From Minisyncoccota bacterium (GTDB lineage Bacteria > Patescibacteriota > Microgenomatia > UBA1400 > PJMF01): a stretch of DNA of 40,419 bases. Under the pieces are notes generated by a model. The model saw only the letters and a list, made by a program, of their open reading frames with translations. It was not told the DNA's origin and did no database searches. Position numbers and translations under genes: made by a program. Below are positions 1 to 7,652 of the stretch, piece by piece (positions within the stretch are counted from its first letter, which is position 1; the number at the start of each line of letters is the position of its first letter). The stretch lies in contig JAACWQ010000003.1 of the NCBI GenBank assembly GCA_009991965.1, forward strand, positions 79,274 to 119,692, read 5' to 3'.

Positions 1-381
1 CTCACCGGTTTTCTTGTAGCCTAAAAATTTATAAAATTCATTCGCCTCCCAACCTTTGCCAGTGTTCAGAAAAATCTTATGCGCACCTATTAACCGCGCA
101 TGCTCTTCAGCCTTTTCCATCAAAAGCTTACCAATTCCCTTGCCTCGCTCAGATGGTGAAACAACAATTCTCTCAATAAATAAAACACCTGCGATTGTAT
201 GTCCTCCAATTACTCCCACAGTCTTACCATTGTTTTCTGCTTTGAAAATAAAAAAGTCTGGCTTCCATTCTTCCCAAGATACCTCTCGGCCATAGTGGGC
301 AATATCCTCAGGCTTCCAAATTTGTGCCTCGTATGCTTCTACGTCTTTTTCTGTTACTTGGGATACTAGAATTTTATCCAT
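1..381 (-). CDS. GNAT family N-acetyltransferase (C-terminus cut by window edge)
   Basis: An uninterrupted frame of 127 codons runs from an ATG at 381 to the window edge, so the C-terminal end is missing. Residues 53-88 carry the acetyl-CoA binding core of the GNAT fold: a beta strand reading ERIVVSP followed by the pyrophosphate loop R79-G-K-G-I-G84 and helix LLMEKAEEHA. The later segment GKGWEANEFYKFLGYKK is the usual GNAT beta5-alpha5 end. GNAT enzymes move an acetyl group from acetyl-CoA to an amine; the substrate cannot be read from the sequence. No convincing promoter or Shine-Dalgarno precedes the ATG. Confidence 0.88.
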   Translation of the reverse strand, partial: MDKILVSQVTEKDVEAYEAQIWKPEDIAHYGREVSWEEWKPDFFIFKAENNGKTVGVIGGHTIAGVLFIERIVVSPSERGKGIGKLLMEKAEEHARLIGAHKIFLNTGKGWEANEFYKFLGYKKTGE

Positions 382-556
382 TTTATCTCGCTTAATTCAT
401 CCCTATAGATTGCAGTTTCATTATACCCGCACTTCCAACTAGCAACCTCATCTGATAAATTGCACTATTATTCAGCATCGGCTTGACTTTCAATCCAAAC
501 AGATACGCAGGTTATATACTTCCTTAAATTGTTGGAGTTCTTTGATAACGTAAGGA

Positions 557-599
557 GTCGAATTCGACCCCTTTAAACCCATCAAATTCGATGGGTTTA
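557..599. repeat. Adjacent palindrome and 10-bp hairpin in an intergenic spacer
   Basis: The spacer 382-769 holds no gene that I can support. Inside it, 557-568 is a perfect 12-base palindrome, GTCGAATTCGAC. Five bases later a 10-bp inverted repeat (574-583 with 590-599, arms TAAACCCATC and GATGGGTTTA) encloses a 6-base loop. Neither strand has a run of T directly after the stem, so it is a poor intrinsic terminator. It may be a recombination or protein binding site, or the trace of a lost element; the function is unknown. Confidence 0.5.
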
Positions 600-769
600 G
601 GATTTTGCTCTCTATTAATAGCAACTTTCAATTATGGCAAATTCGCCACTATTAAAACCTTGTGCATTTATTTTCTTCATCCCCAAAGGATCCCACCAAA
701 TTGTGAACTGAACTGTAGCGCGCTACTCCGCAACTGAGGTTTTTAGTTTTACAACAATGGGAAAGTAAT

Positions 770-1291
770 CTACTTCTTCACCGAGCGAATGAGTACTCGA
801 TGCTTCTCAAGGACTTCCTGCGAAAACTTGACCGCCTCATCATGCAAAAATCCCCAAGGACTAAAGCCTTCGTGTGACTCTGTAGTAATCGCCACGGATG
901 CTATGCCAAATATTCTCTGATAAAAAGACTGATTCACAGTAATACCCGCTAAGTTCTCGAAACTAATTGGCGCACTCAACGAGTGCTTAATAGATTTTGA
1001 CGTGACAGTAACTCCATTGTCGGATAGCTCGATCTGGGTAGATTTCGCGTACATTTTGAGATCAATAAAGTTATAAACAAGATACCAAAATCCAGGTGCA
1101 AACCAGAGCATGAGTTGAAAAAGAAATTGGCCGTTTGATAAATCTGCAGGCGCACCAAGGATTACAGCATAGCTAAGAAAAGTCAGGAAAGATCCAAGAA
1201 GCAGATTGAGTACAAACGCAGTTGTGAGCAAACCTGGTCTGGTGATGCCAACGAAAACTACTTTGCCTGAATTTTGGATGGTAAGTTTCAT
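770..1291 (-). CDS. Membrane protein with bacterial PH-like domain
   Basis: 173 residues. Two hydrophobic segments (about 19-48 and 57-75) are followed by a soluble C-terminal half whose pattern (IELSDNGVTV, then QRIFGIASVAITTES) matches the bacterial PH / DUF304 (YdbS-like) fold, in which short-range strands end in a FGIxxVxI motif. These domains sit on the cytoplasmic face of the membrane and their biochemical role is mostly unknown. The gene starts 6 bases after the stop of the membrane protein encoded at 1298-1741, so the two are probably cotranscribed. Confidence 0.6.
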   Translation of the reverse strand: MKLTIQNSGKVVFVGITRPGLLTTAFVLNLLLGSFLTFLSYAVILGAPADLSNGQFLFQLMLWFAPGFWYLVYNFIDLKMYAKSTQIELSDNGVTVTSKSIKHSLSAPISFENLAGITVNQSFYQRIFGIASVAITTESHEGFSPWGFLHDEAVKFSQEVLEKHRVLIRSVKK

Positions 1292-1297
1292 GAGATC

Positions 1298-1741
1298 TTA
1301 CAAATTCTCGGTTAAATTATAAATTGGCAAAATTACTGATGCAGTCAGAATTGCAATCATCGCGAATGCTATCGCCATTGCAACATACGCCATCCGCATG
1401 TCTAAAACTTTATTAGATAAAATCATTTCTCTTGGTTTATATGCGCGCAACTTCTTGCTTAATTCTGATTTATCAACTTTTTTTCCAAACGATTGAAGAC
1501 CAAAGAATACAAGTACCACTATTGAGAGTACTGCTATATATAGCAAAGCTTTGGTGAAGGGATGTGGCGCAATAGAAAAATTAGCGTAGAGCCGCATCAT
1601 TTTTGGTGCAACAGAAAAATATAACAACCCAAGTACAAAAGCCAAAGTGAAGAAAATCACTCCAGTTAACTTATACTGCTGTCTTACAAAGTAAGCTGCG
1701 TCCTCTTTTTTAATATATCTTACCGGATTTATGTAAACCAT
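1298..1741 (-). CDS. Hypothetical three-helix membrane protein
   Basis: 147 residues from the ATG at 1741 (MVYINPVRYIKK). An in-frame TTG at 1759 could extend it, but a perfect -10 hexamer TATAAT lies between the two, 6 bases before the ATG, which favours the shorter form. Three hydrophobic stretches are visible (about residues 27-45, 64-84 and 115-138) with a Lys-rich cytoplasmic linker (KKVDKSELSKKLRAYKPRE) between the second and third. I do not recognise the family. It is the first gene of a two-gene unit with the PH-like protein. Confidence 0.6.
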   Translation of the reverse strand: MVYINPVRYIKKEDAAYFVRQQYKLTGVIFFTLAFVLGLLYFSVAPKMMRLYANFSIAPHPFTKALLYIAVLSIVVLVFFGLQSFGKKVDKSELSKKLRAYKPREMILSNKVLDMRMAYVAMAIAFAMIAILTASVILPIYNLTENL

Positions 1742-1747
1742 GAATAA

Positions 1748-1753
1748 ATTATA
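1748..1753 (-). promoter_or_regulatory. -10 box TATAAT, 6 bases before start codon
   Basis: On the minus strand TATAAT is followed by ttattc and then the ATG at 1741. A transcript starting the usual 6-8 bases downstream of the hexamer would begin at or next to the start codon, giving a leaderless mRNA. No good -35 box is visible. Confidence 0.6.
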
Positions 1754-1792
1754 CAACAATTTTTTGCTAAATCGGTGAAACTAAGCTTTGCC

Positions 1793-3157
1793 CTACCACC
1801 CAAACACCGTAACAGCGAGCAAGATCAAGAAAAATACGACGCCAAACAGCAGGACAAACTTGCGGAAGTTGCCAATTCGCTGTGCAGGCTGTAGTGAACG
1901 ACGATTGAGGAAAAATAGCAAACCAAACGAAACCATCATAGCGGCAGCATTGAGTATCGCAGACAAAGTGATGAGCGCTCTCGGCTCGGTCATGCCACTG
2001 AGGTACACAATAATCCCCACTGCGATCTGGAACCAAACGAGTGCGGCAAAACCACGCGTCGGATCGGTCGCGTTCTTGCGCCAATTGGTCATCAGAGAAA
2101 TGTTTTCAGAGATGATGCGAGAGGATGATTCCAGTACACCAAGTTGTGTAGAAAACAGCATGAAGGCAGCGATCACTAAAAATAAAACGCCTAGGCCGGA
2201 CCCTAGTTGTGAGCCTATCACTGCAGACTCCGCATGCAAAAATGAGAGCCCAGAACTAACTTCCTGACCAAAAACCGTGCTGTAGGACAAAATGGCAAGC
2301 AGAATAATCGTGGCCAAACCAAGAAACCAAAAAATCAGTGCATGCTCCAAATTGGTAAAGTGCCACCAATGCTTCCAACGCTGTATGTTGCCCGCTGTTT
2401 GCGGAAAGGTGCTACCGCGGATTTTGCTTGATTGTGATTTGCTCAATAAGCCAGTGATCTTGGAGGCAAATGCGCCCATGCCAAAACCTTTTTCCCTGAT
2501 GTAGTACGTCTGTGCTAAATTGAGATTGCCGCCTGCGCCGGCGTAAGCAAAAGCTGCCAAAAATGCTGATGCCTTCACACCCGCGGGGAAAAACCACCAG
2601 CCATCACCGTGACCAACTAAGCCGAGAGCTGCTTGAGACCAGGCGGCGCCATCGCTGAGACGAGCAACCAAGTAAACAATGGTCGCCAAACTCACAACAA
2701 TAATAATTGTCTGGAAGCGAACCATCGTCTTGTAGAGTGATTTACCAAATGAAAGTAAGAAGCCGACGAGCAACAACAATCCGATCGCGAAAATTTTGGC
2801 AGATACAGCGGGAAAAAGTGAATGCATGATCTCCGCTGTGGCAGATGAAAACCCTGGCAATGACCAGGGAATCACTGTTGAGAGAATAAACCATACGGGC
2901 AAGATTGGTGAAAGTTTGCGAAAGCCAACAAACACACTTTCGCTCCAACTCAGGCTGTAACGGATGACCTCGGTGTTAAGAAAAAACTGTAGCGTGATGC
3001 CAAGGAGCGCACCCCACAAGAGACCAAGTCCCCAGTTTGCTGTCAAAAATGGCCACAAAATCAACTCGCCGCTGCCAAGCGCGAGGCCGAGCAAAATAAA
3101 TGATGGACCGAGTGTTTTCCAGACTACAGGTGGTTTGGAGAGAGTAATTGGTTTCAT
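1793..3157 (-). CDS. Divergent Nramp-fold membrane transporter
   Basis: 454 residues with about eleven hydrophobic helices. The start (GPSFILLGLALGSGELILWP) and the layout of TM1 and TM6 match the Nramp/SLC11 superfamily. However, the TM1 metal motif DPGN of true Mn2+/Fe2+ transporters is replaced by LGSGE, and the TM6 MPHN motif by a Gly/Ala-rich AYAGAGGNLN stretch. Known divergent clades of this superfamily carry other substrates, so the substrate here is uncertain. A long loop (about 225-265) is polar and rich in Lys/Ser. The ATG overlaps the TGA of the upstream exchanger gene (ATGA), showing tight translational coupling. Confidence 0.75.
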   Translation of the reverse strand: MKPITLSKPPVVWKTLGPSFILLGLALGSGELILWPFLTANWGLGLLWGALLGITLQFFLNTEVIRYSLSWSESVFVGFRKLSPILPVWFILSTVIPWSLPGFSSATAEIMHSLFPAVSAKIFAIGLLLLVGFLLSFGKSLYKTMVRFQTIIIVVSLATIVYLVARLSDGAAWSQAALGLVGHGDGWWFFPAGVKASAFLAAFAYAGAGGNLNLAQTYYIREKGFGMGAFASKITGLLSKSQSSKIRGSTFPQTAGNIQRWKHWWHFTNLEHALIFWFLGLATIILLAILSYSTVFGQEVSSGLSFLHAESAVIGSQLGSGLGVLFLVIAAFMLFSTQLGVLESSSRIISENISLMTNWRKNATDPTRGFAALVWFQIAVGIIVYLSGMTEPRALITLSAILNAAAMMVSFGLLFFLNRRSLQPAQRIGNFRKFVLLFGVVFFLILLAVTVFGW

Positions 3158-4128
3158 AGATTAGTTTGAAAGTGCGTAGAAACAAACAGAAAACAGAAGT
3201 AGGCACTCAGAAATATGAGGCCAAAATATCTTGGAATCGGTCGTCCACGAAACTGCACAAGCGTCCCTACAAACAAGAGAGTGACCGCGAGCAGAATAGC
3301 TGCTATCCGAGGATTAATATACCAAGTTCCGACAGTTCCAAATACAATTGCTGGGAAGAGCGTGAGATTGAAAATATTGCTTCCGAGTACGGTTCCTATC
3401 GCTACTTTATTCTGATGCTGAAAACTCGCAGTGAGAGTCGTGAGCAACTCTGGCAAAGTGGTCGCAATACCAGCGAGTGTCAAACCGAGTACTGTCGTGC
3501 TAATGCCGAGTTCGGTAGAAAATACTGTGAGAGATGCCACAACCTGATTACCTCCAATCCAAACGAGCGCAATGGCTATAATCAATAAAAAAACGTATTT
3601 TGTAATCCCAAGTGGTCCTAATTTTTTCGACTTTACTCGCCTCAGACTTGCTTTATCTTCTTTGCGTCTACCTCGAATACCTAGTAAAAATTGGTAGGAA
3701 ACAACAGCCAACATAGCAGCAAGTAGATATAGCGCCTGCAGTTTGTGACCCAAATGTAACAATGACATACTCGTAAACAATAGCGTGATGCTCAGCAGCA
3801 TCCAGGCGTTAATTTGTGTTTTAACTGTGCCTGGTTTTATGAGACCAAACAATATGCTGACTCCGAAAATTAAACTTAAGTTAGTCACACTACTGCCAAT
3901 GAGATTGCCGAGCGCAAGACCTGGATCATTGCGAACAATTGAGCCAATACTGACGGCAAATTCAGGCACATTGGTACCCAAGGCCACAATGATAAGTGAC
4001 GTAATAAGTGGAGAAATACGCCAGATTTGTGCGAGCCTGGTACTAACCCAAACAAATAGTTCGGCGGCAACTAAAAGTAATAGTAAACTCAAGCCACCGA
4101 CAAGACTGGCAGAGACAAATGGCGTCAT
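3154..4128 (-). CDS. Sodium/calcium exchanger family (CaCA, YrbG-like) membrane protein
   Basis: 324 residues, about ten membrane helices in two inverted halves. Each half carries the ion-binding alpha repeat: alpha-1 reads GTNVPEFAVS followed by GNLIGSSVTN, alpha-2 reads LAGIATTLPELLTTL followed by GTVLGSNIFN. The paired Glu residues in PE are the expected cation ligands of this superfamily, which exchanges Ca2+ for Na+, K+ or H+. I chose the ATG at 4128 because it overlaps the ruvX stop as ATGA; an upstream in-frame start would lie deep inside ruvX. The gene overlaps the Nramp-like gene at its other end. Confidence 0.88.
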   Translation of the reverse strand: MTPFVSASLVGGLSLLLLLVAAELFVWVSTRLAQIWRISPLITSLIIVALGTNVPEFAVSIGSIVRNDPGLALGNLIGSSVTNLSLIFGVSILFGLIKPGTVKTQINAWMLLSITLLFTSMSLLHLGHKLQALYLLAAMLAVVSYQFLLGIRGRRKEDKASLRRVKSKKLGPLGITKYVFLLIIAIALVWIGGNQVVASLTVFSTELGISTTVLGLTLAGIATTLPELLTTLTASFQHQNKVAIGTVLGSNIFNLTLFPAIVFGTVGTWYINPRIAAILLAVTLLFVGTLVQFRGRPIPRYFGLIFLSAYFCFLFVSTHFQTNL

Positions 4129-4517
4129 GCGTATACTTTCGCCGGCTGCATATCGAGCCACTCTTGCAAAATTTCGGCCGCAGCGAAGTGATCAACAGGT
4201 TTGTGACTATTTGACGAACGCTTTGTCTGTGTCTTTGCTCGCACCACCTGAGAAGAAAGTGTCTCATCGACATACTCAATTGGCAATTTAGTGAAGAGCG
4301 CAAGTTCGGTCGCAAATTGTTTTGTCTTAACTGCCATCTCTCCTTCGGAGATACCGCACACCAGTTGTCCTACTTTTTCTTTTGTAATAATTTGTTGGAT
4401 GTTGGCAAAAACTGTGGCGTCATTTTCTACGATAGTGAGCGGCTCAGCAAGTGAAGCAAATGAAAGAGCCAAGCCGATTCGCTTGGTGCCAAAATCTATT
4501 CCTAGTACCTTTGTCAT
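4125..4517 (-). CDS. ruvX: Putative Holliday junction resolvase RuvX/YqgF
   Basis: 130 residues, the normal size. The RNase H-like fold is marked by GIDFGTKRIGLA at residues 6-17 (catalytic Asp8), the strand VCGIS, VDETLSS (second acidic residue) and the C-terminal DHFAAAEILQ (third Asp). In E. coli YqgF acts in pre-16S rRNA 5' end maturation, and family members cleave branched DNA; the role here is inferred from homology. It lies between the sortase gene (10 bases upstream) and the exchanger gene (ATGA overlap). Confidence 0.92.
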   Translation of the reverse strand: MTKVLGIDFGTKRIGLALSFASLAEPLTIVENDATVFANIQQIITKEKVGQLVCGISEGEMAVKTKQFATELALFTKLPIEYVDETLSSQVVRAKTQTKRSSNSHKPVDHFAAAEILQEWLDMQPAKVYA

Positions 4518-4527
4518 AAACGCTTCC

Positions 4528-5496
4528 TTAGGTTTGCGACACTAACTGCGCAGTTACGACACCTCTGCGTAAGTACGTTCCCTCTGGAGTGCAGGTGACT
4601 AACTTGAGGCTTTTTGTATCGTACTTCTGGGTAAGAATCTGGACATCACTCGGTTTGACCTCCGTCTTTTCTTGCACAATATATGTATAGGTCACACCGT
4701 CGGGGGTTTTGACGATGATTTCATCACCTTTGGTAAGGGTCATGATGTAGCTGAAAATTGAGTTATAGCGACGAGGATTTTTTTCGCTGGGATTATAAAA
4801 CTGACGTAAAACTGAGTGTCCAAAAATGACAGGCGCACCAAACTCACCGGGATTGGCTGTGCCAGGATAGGCGATTAAACTTTCGTTCAAGTTGGTGCCA
4901 CCAACTGCTATTTTCGCGTTGAAAATATCAATTTTAGGGATAGTAATGGTGTACTCGGTGAGTTCTGAAGTATTTTGCGCATCAGCCAACTCCGGCAGTG
5001 CGCTGTCTGCAAACCAATTGAGCAAATTGGTGTAATCAAGTTCTGTATCAATGATTTCTGGCTGAAATGCAAAACCGCGTTTTTTTGGAACAACTTCTGC
5101 CATTTCCGAAACCATGACTGGGGTCAAAGCCATAACTTGCTCTTGCGGCACAGGTGAGGTGAGCTCGGCTGCCTGTAGTTGCGGAATTGTCGTGACATAG
5201 CTACCAAGAATTGGCAACACTGCGCTCCCCACCAAAAAGAGTCCCACAAATAACATAACTATGGGAACAAGTGCGGCGCCAACCCGGACGGCGAGGGGCA
5301 GACGTTTTTTTATTACACTAATTTCCTGATCACTTGCTTCTGTTTCGATTTCATCGGCTGCAACCAAACGCTCTAGATGGCGCTCTACCTTTGACTCGAG
5401 TGCGGCCATTGTCATGCCACCAAGCAATGCTTTTCTATACAGTGCGATTAAATCTGACTGATTGACTGGTGCGACCACTTTTTGCTTTTTACTCAC
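4528..5496 (-). CDS. Sortase family transpeptidase, membrane anchored
   Basis: 322 residues. A cytoplasmic N-terminal stretch (1-65) precedes one transmembrane helix (about 72-97) and the extracellular sortase barrel. Catalytic residues are in place: His227 in FGHSVLR, Cys302 in LVTCTPEGTY and Arg310/311. The TCTPxGxxxxR pattern resembles class D/E-type sortases. The start is a GTG at 5496 preceded by GGGAG about 6 bases away, and it overlaps the TAA of the upstream baseplate-J-like gene (GTGAGTAA). This coupling suggests that the two proteins work together at the cell surface. No LPXTG-type substrate is seen in the window. Confidence 0.9.
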   Translation of the reverse strand: MSKKQKVVAPVNQSDLIALYRKALLGGMTMAALESKVERHLERLVAADEIETEASDQEISVIKKRLPLAVRVGAALVPIVMLFVGLFLVGSAVLPILGSYVTTIPQLQAAELTSPVPQEQVMALTPVMVSEMAEVVPKKRGFAFQPEIIDTELDYTNLLNWFADSALPELADAQNTSELTEYTITIPKIDIFNAKIAVGGTNLNESLIAYPGTANPGEFGAPVIFGHSVLRQFYNPSEKNPRRYNSIFSYIMTLTKGDEIIVKTPDGVTYTYIVQEKTEVKPSDVQILTQKYDTKSLKLVTCTPEGTYLRRGVVTAQLVSQT

Positions 5497-7591
5497 TGGC
5501 GTCTCCCAAAATCTCCATAGTTACTCGATCTGCATGTCTCGGAACTCTGTGCCAAATTACTGCAAGACCTGCAGGACGAAGCTCTATCGTGGCAGTATGA
5601 ATCTTGGAGTTTGCAACCAATATGTTTTTCGCTGCCTCAAAACTCTCGCCGAGTATTTTGGAGCGCAACTCTTCTTTGTCAAACTGCGCAATTGCCTGAG
5701 CTGAAATATTGACGTCCAGCGTGATTTTCTTTGACAAATCTGCTTCCTCATTTGCCGTCGATAAAATCTCTGGTTCTTGATCTTTGAGCACGAAACCCTC
5801 TGGAATTTCTGATTGCAAGGCTGCAGTTGCGATCGGGAGCAAATCTTCTGTTTTGTAGGTTAAAGTCTTAACAGAAGCAACTATGGTTGCAGTTACAGAG
5901 TCTGTCTCGGTGCCTTCTTTACTCGTCGTTGTCGAACTAACTATTTCGAGCTGCTGTGGAGGTAGAAAATGCAGCCCCGAACCAGATTTTTCGGAAAATT
6001 GCTGCTCTGCTTGTGCAAGAATATCCTTTTTCGCATCACTGACCAACAACTCTATATCTGTGTTGGAAACAACTCGAACCTCTCGACTTGCCCCACCAGT
6101 AAAATCTTGTTCACCTGTAGCTACATAAGAACTACTTGCAAATGACTCTATGGTCATCTCTGTATCTTTGGCTAGGTTACTTTCTGCTCCAATTGCGGCT
6201 GCGGTTATTGTCGCAGTTTTTTTACCAGACGTAATAACTGAGGTTTCATTTCCAGAACTATTTACTGTCGCTGCAGGCACAGTCGTATCTTCATCGAGTG
6301 TAAAAACCAATTCATTTGTACTAAATTTGGTTCCAGCAGCAAAGGCTTTTTCTTCCTGCGTCTTGTTAAATATGGTCACGGTACCGCTCGCCTTTTCACC
6401 AACAAGCGCGACACCACTCGACTCGGTAGTTTGTGACGATGTGAACTCAGCGGCAAATTGCTCTGCCTTGATAACACGTGCTTCTGGATCGGACGCAGCG
6501 ATTGATGCGTCTAAACTTAATTCCATTTCCTGAGAAATGGTTTTGCTTTCTGGGGTGAGATACACAACTGCGCTGCTCCAAAAATATACGCCAATAACTC
6601 CGAGAGTCAGTAAAACGAGGAGGCCAATACCCACACCAATGCCAATAAATTTGTGCGGTTTGTGATGTACTATTGGCGTACTTTCATTATTTTCGTTGCT
6701 CAATATTTTTGCCTCTTCGACAAATCCGAAATCTGTCTCGACTGCTCTTTCCATCGGCATAGGAACACCAAATGATTTTGCCGACGCTGGTTCAAAATTA
6801 TCCCCGCCCAGTTCTTTTTTTGACTCTTCTTTGACAACCGACGCCTGCGTGGTCACGTGTGCCGCCACACCCGCCTGCTGAGCGAGCAGTGAGAGCAATG
6901 CCTCTTCCTGCATGAGCTCAATACTGGGCTGTTGTAGAAAGAAGTCTGTATTCTGCCAATCCGCAGCCAGCAGCTCTTGCTGGGCAGTCTCGAGCTCTTC
7001 ATCGGTCAAAAGAGCGGAGAGACAAAGTAGTTTGGTTGGTAATGTGCCAGCTTGTTGGTGTAATCGGGCCAGGGCTTCGGTTACATCTGCAACGGTATCG
7101 CCAGATTTTCCGATATTTTGCTCACCCGACATCTTTCCCTGATTGATCAAAATTGCACTAATTGTGGTCTGTGAAAACAATAATAAAATTATTCCACCAG
7201 CCGGCTGTTGTAGTGTGATCGCGTGTGCCAGCGCCTCTGATTGCTCAATGAATCCAACTGGGTTTAGCGACAAGTCCTTGACCAGCGTGTCGAGTAGTTG
7301 CTGCTGTTTGGCAATAATAGCGCCGTCCTCGATCCAACTTTTTTCGAGCGCGAACACAACAGTATTTACTTGTTCTGAATCTGATCCGAGCTCTTGCAAC
7401 CCCTCGTCTGTTTTGACCACTAAGCTTTTTGCATCAAGGTAGTGATAACGTTTCGACTTCGAGACAATGACGCTCTGTAAACCATGCAGTCTGAGCAATA
7501 AAGTCTGCGTACTTGCATCTGTGACTACCACGCACAAGATGAAGACTGGCTCTTCTTGTTTACTAGCGGAAAAAATATTTGACAACTGCAT
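5489..7591 (-). CDS. Large single-pass membrane protein with baseplate-J-like extracellular region
   Basis: 700 residues. Residues 1-240 form a soluble cytoplasmic region with alternating strands and helices; it recalls actin-like PilM/FtsA-type folds, but I cannot confirm this. An acidic linker leads to one transmembrane helix (about 314-338). The external part contains a segment (about 400-500) with GTVTIFNKT, AGTKF, FTLDED and ATITAAAIGAESNL, the pattern of phage baseplate-J/gp47-like domains. Similar anchored proteins are frequent in Patescibacteria, with unknown role. The gene overlaps the sortase gene. A TATACA at 7614-7619 and AGGTG before the ATG suggest its own promoter and ribosome site. 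Confidence 0.72.
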   Translation of the reverse strand: MQLSNIFSASKQEEPVFILCVVVTDASTQTLLLRLHGLQSVIVSKSKRYHYLDAKSLVVKTDEGLQELGSDSEQVNTVVFALEKSWIEDGAIIAKQQQLLDTLVKDLSLNPVGFIEQSEALAHAITLQQPAGGIILLLFSQTTISAILINQGKMSGEQNIGKSGDTVADVTEALARLHQQAGTLPTKLLCLSALLTDEELETAQQELLAADWQNTDFFLQQPSIELMQEEALLSLLAQQAGVAAHVTTQASVVKEESKKELGGDNFEPASAKSFGVPMPMERAVETDFGFVEEAKILSNENNESTPIVHHKPHKFIGIGVGIGLLVLLTLGVIGVYFWSSAVVYLTPESKTISQEMELSLDASIAASDPEARVIKAEQFAAEFTSSQTTESSGVALVGEKASGTVTIFNKTQEEKAFAAGTKFSTNELVFTLDEDTTVPAATVNSSGNETSVITSGKKTATITAAAIGAESNLAKDTEMTIESFASSSYVATGEQDFTGGASREVRVVSNTDIELLVSDAKKDILAQAEQQFSEKSGSGLHFLPPQQLEIVSSTTTSKEGTETDSVTATIVASVKTLTYKTEDLLPIATAALQSEIPEGFVLKDQEPEILSTANEEADLSKKITLDVNISAQAIAQFDKEELRSKILGESFEAAKNILVANSKIHTATIELRPAGLAVIWHRVPRHADRVTMEILGDASE

Positions 7592-7652
7592 AGACTGTTA
7601 CACCTACGAGAAGTGTATACAGCTCTATTAAAGCAAATATATGAGCAGAAGA

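Noticed and set aside
551-570. Possible tRNA T-arm (GTCGAATTCGAC)
   Set aside because: No acceptor, anticodon or D-arm pairs can be formed around it on either strand.
1742-1759. TTG start at 1759 for the 147-residue membrane protein
   Set aside because: The region contains a perfect TATAAT whose transcript would begin after the TTG.
5883-6533. Long open frames on the plus strand opposite the baseplate-J-like gene
   Set aside because: They mirror the codon structure of the real minus-strand gene, have low-complexity Ser/Val/Ala translations and no recognisable domain or start signal.
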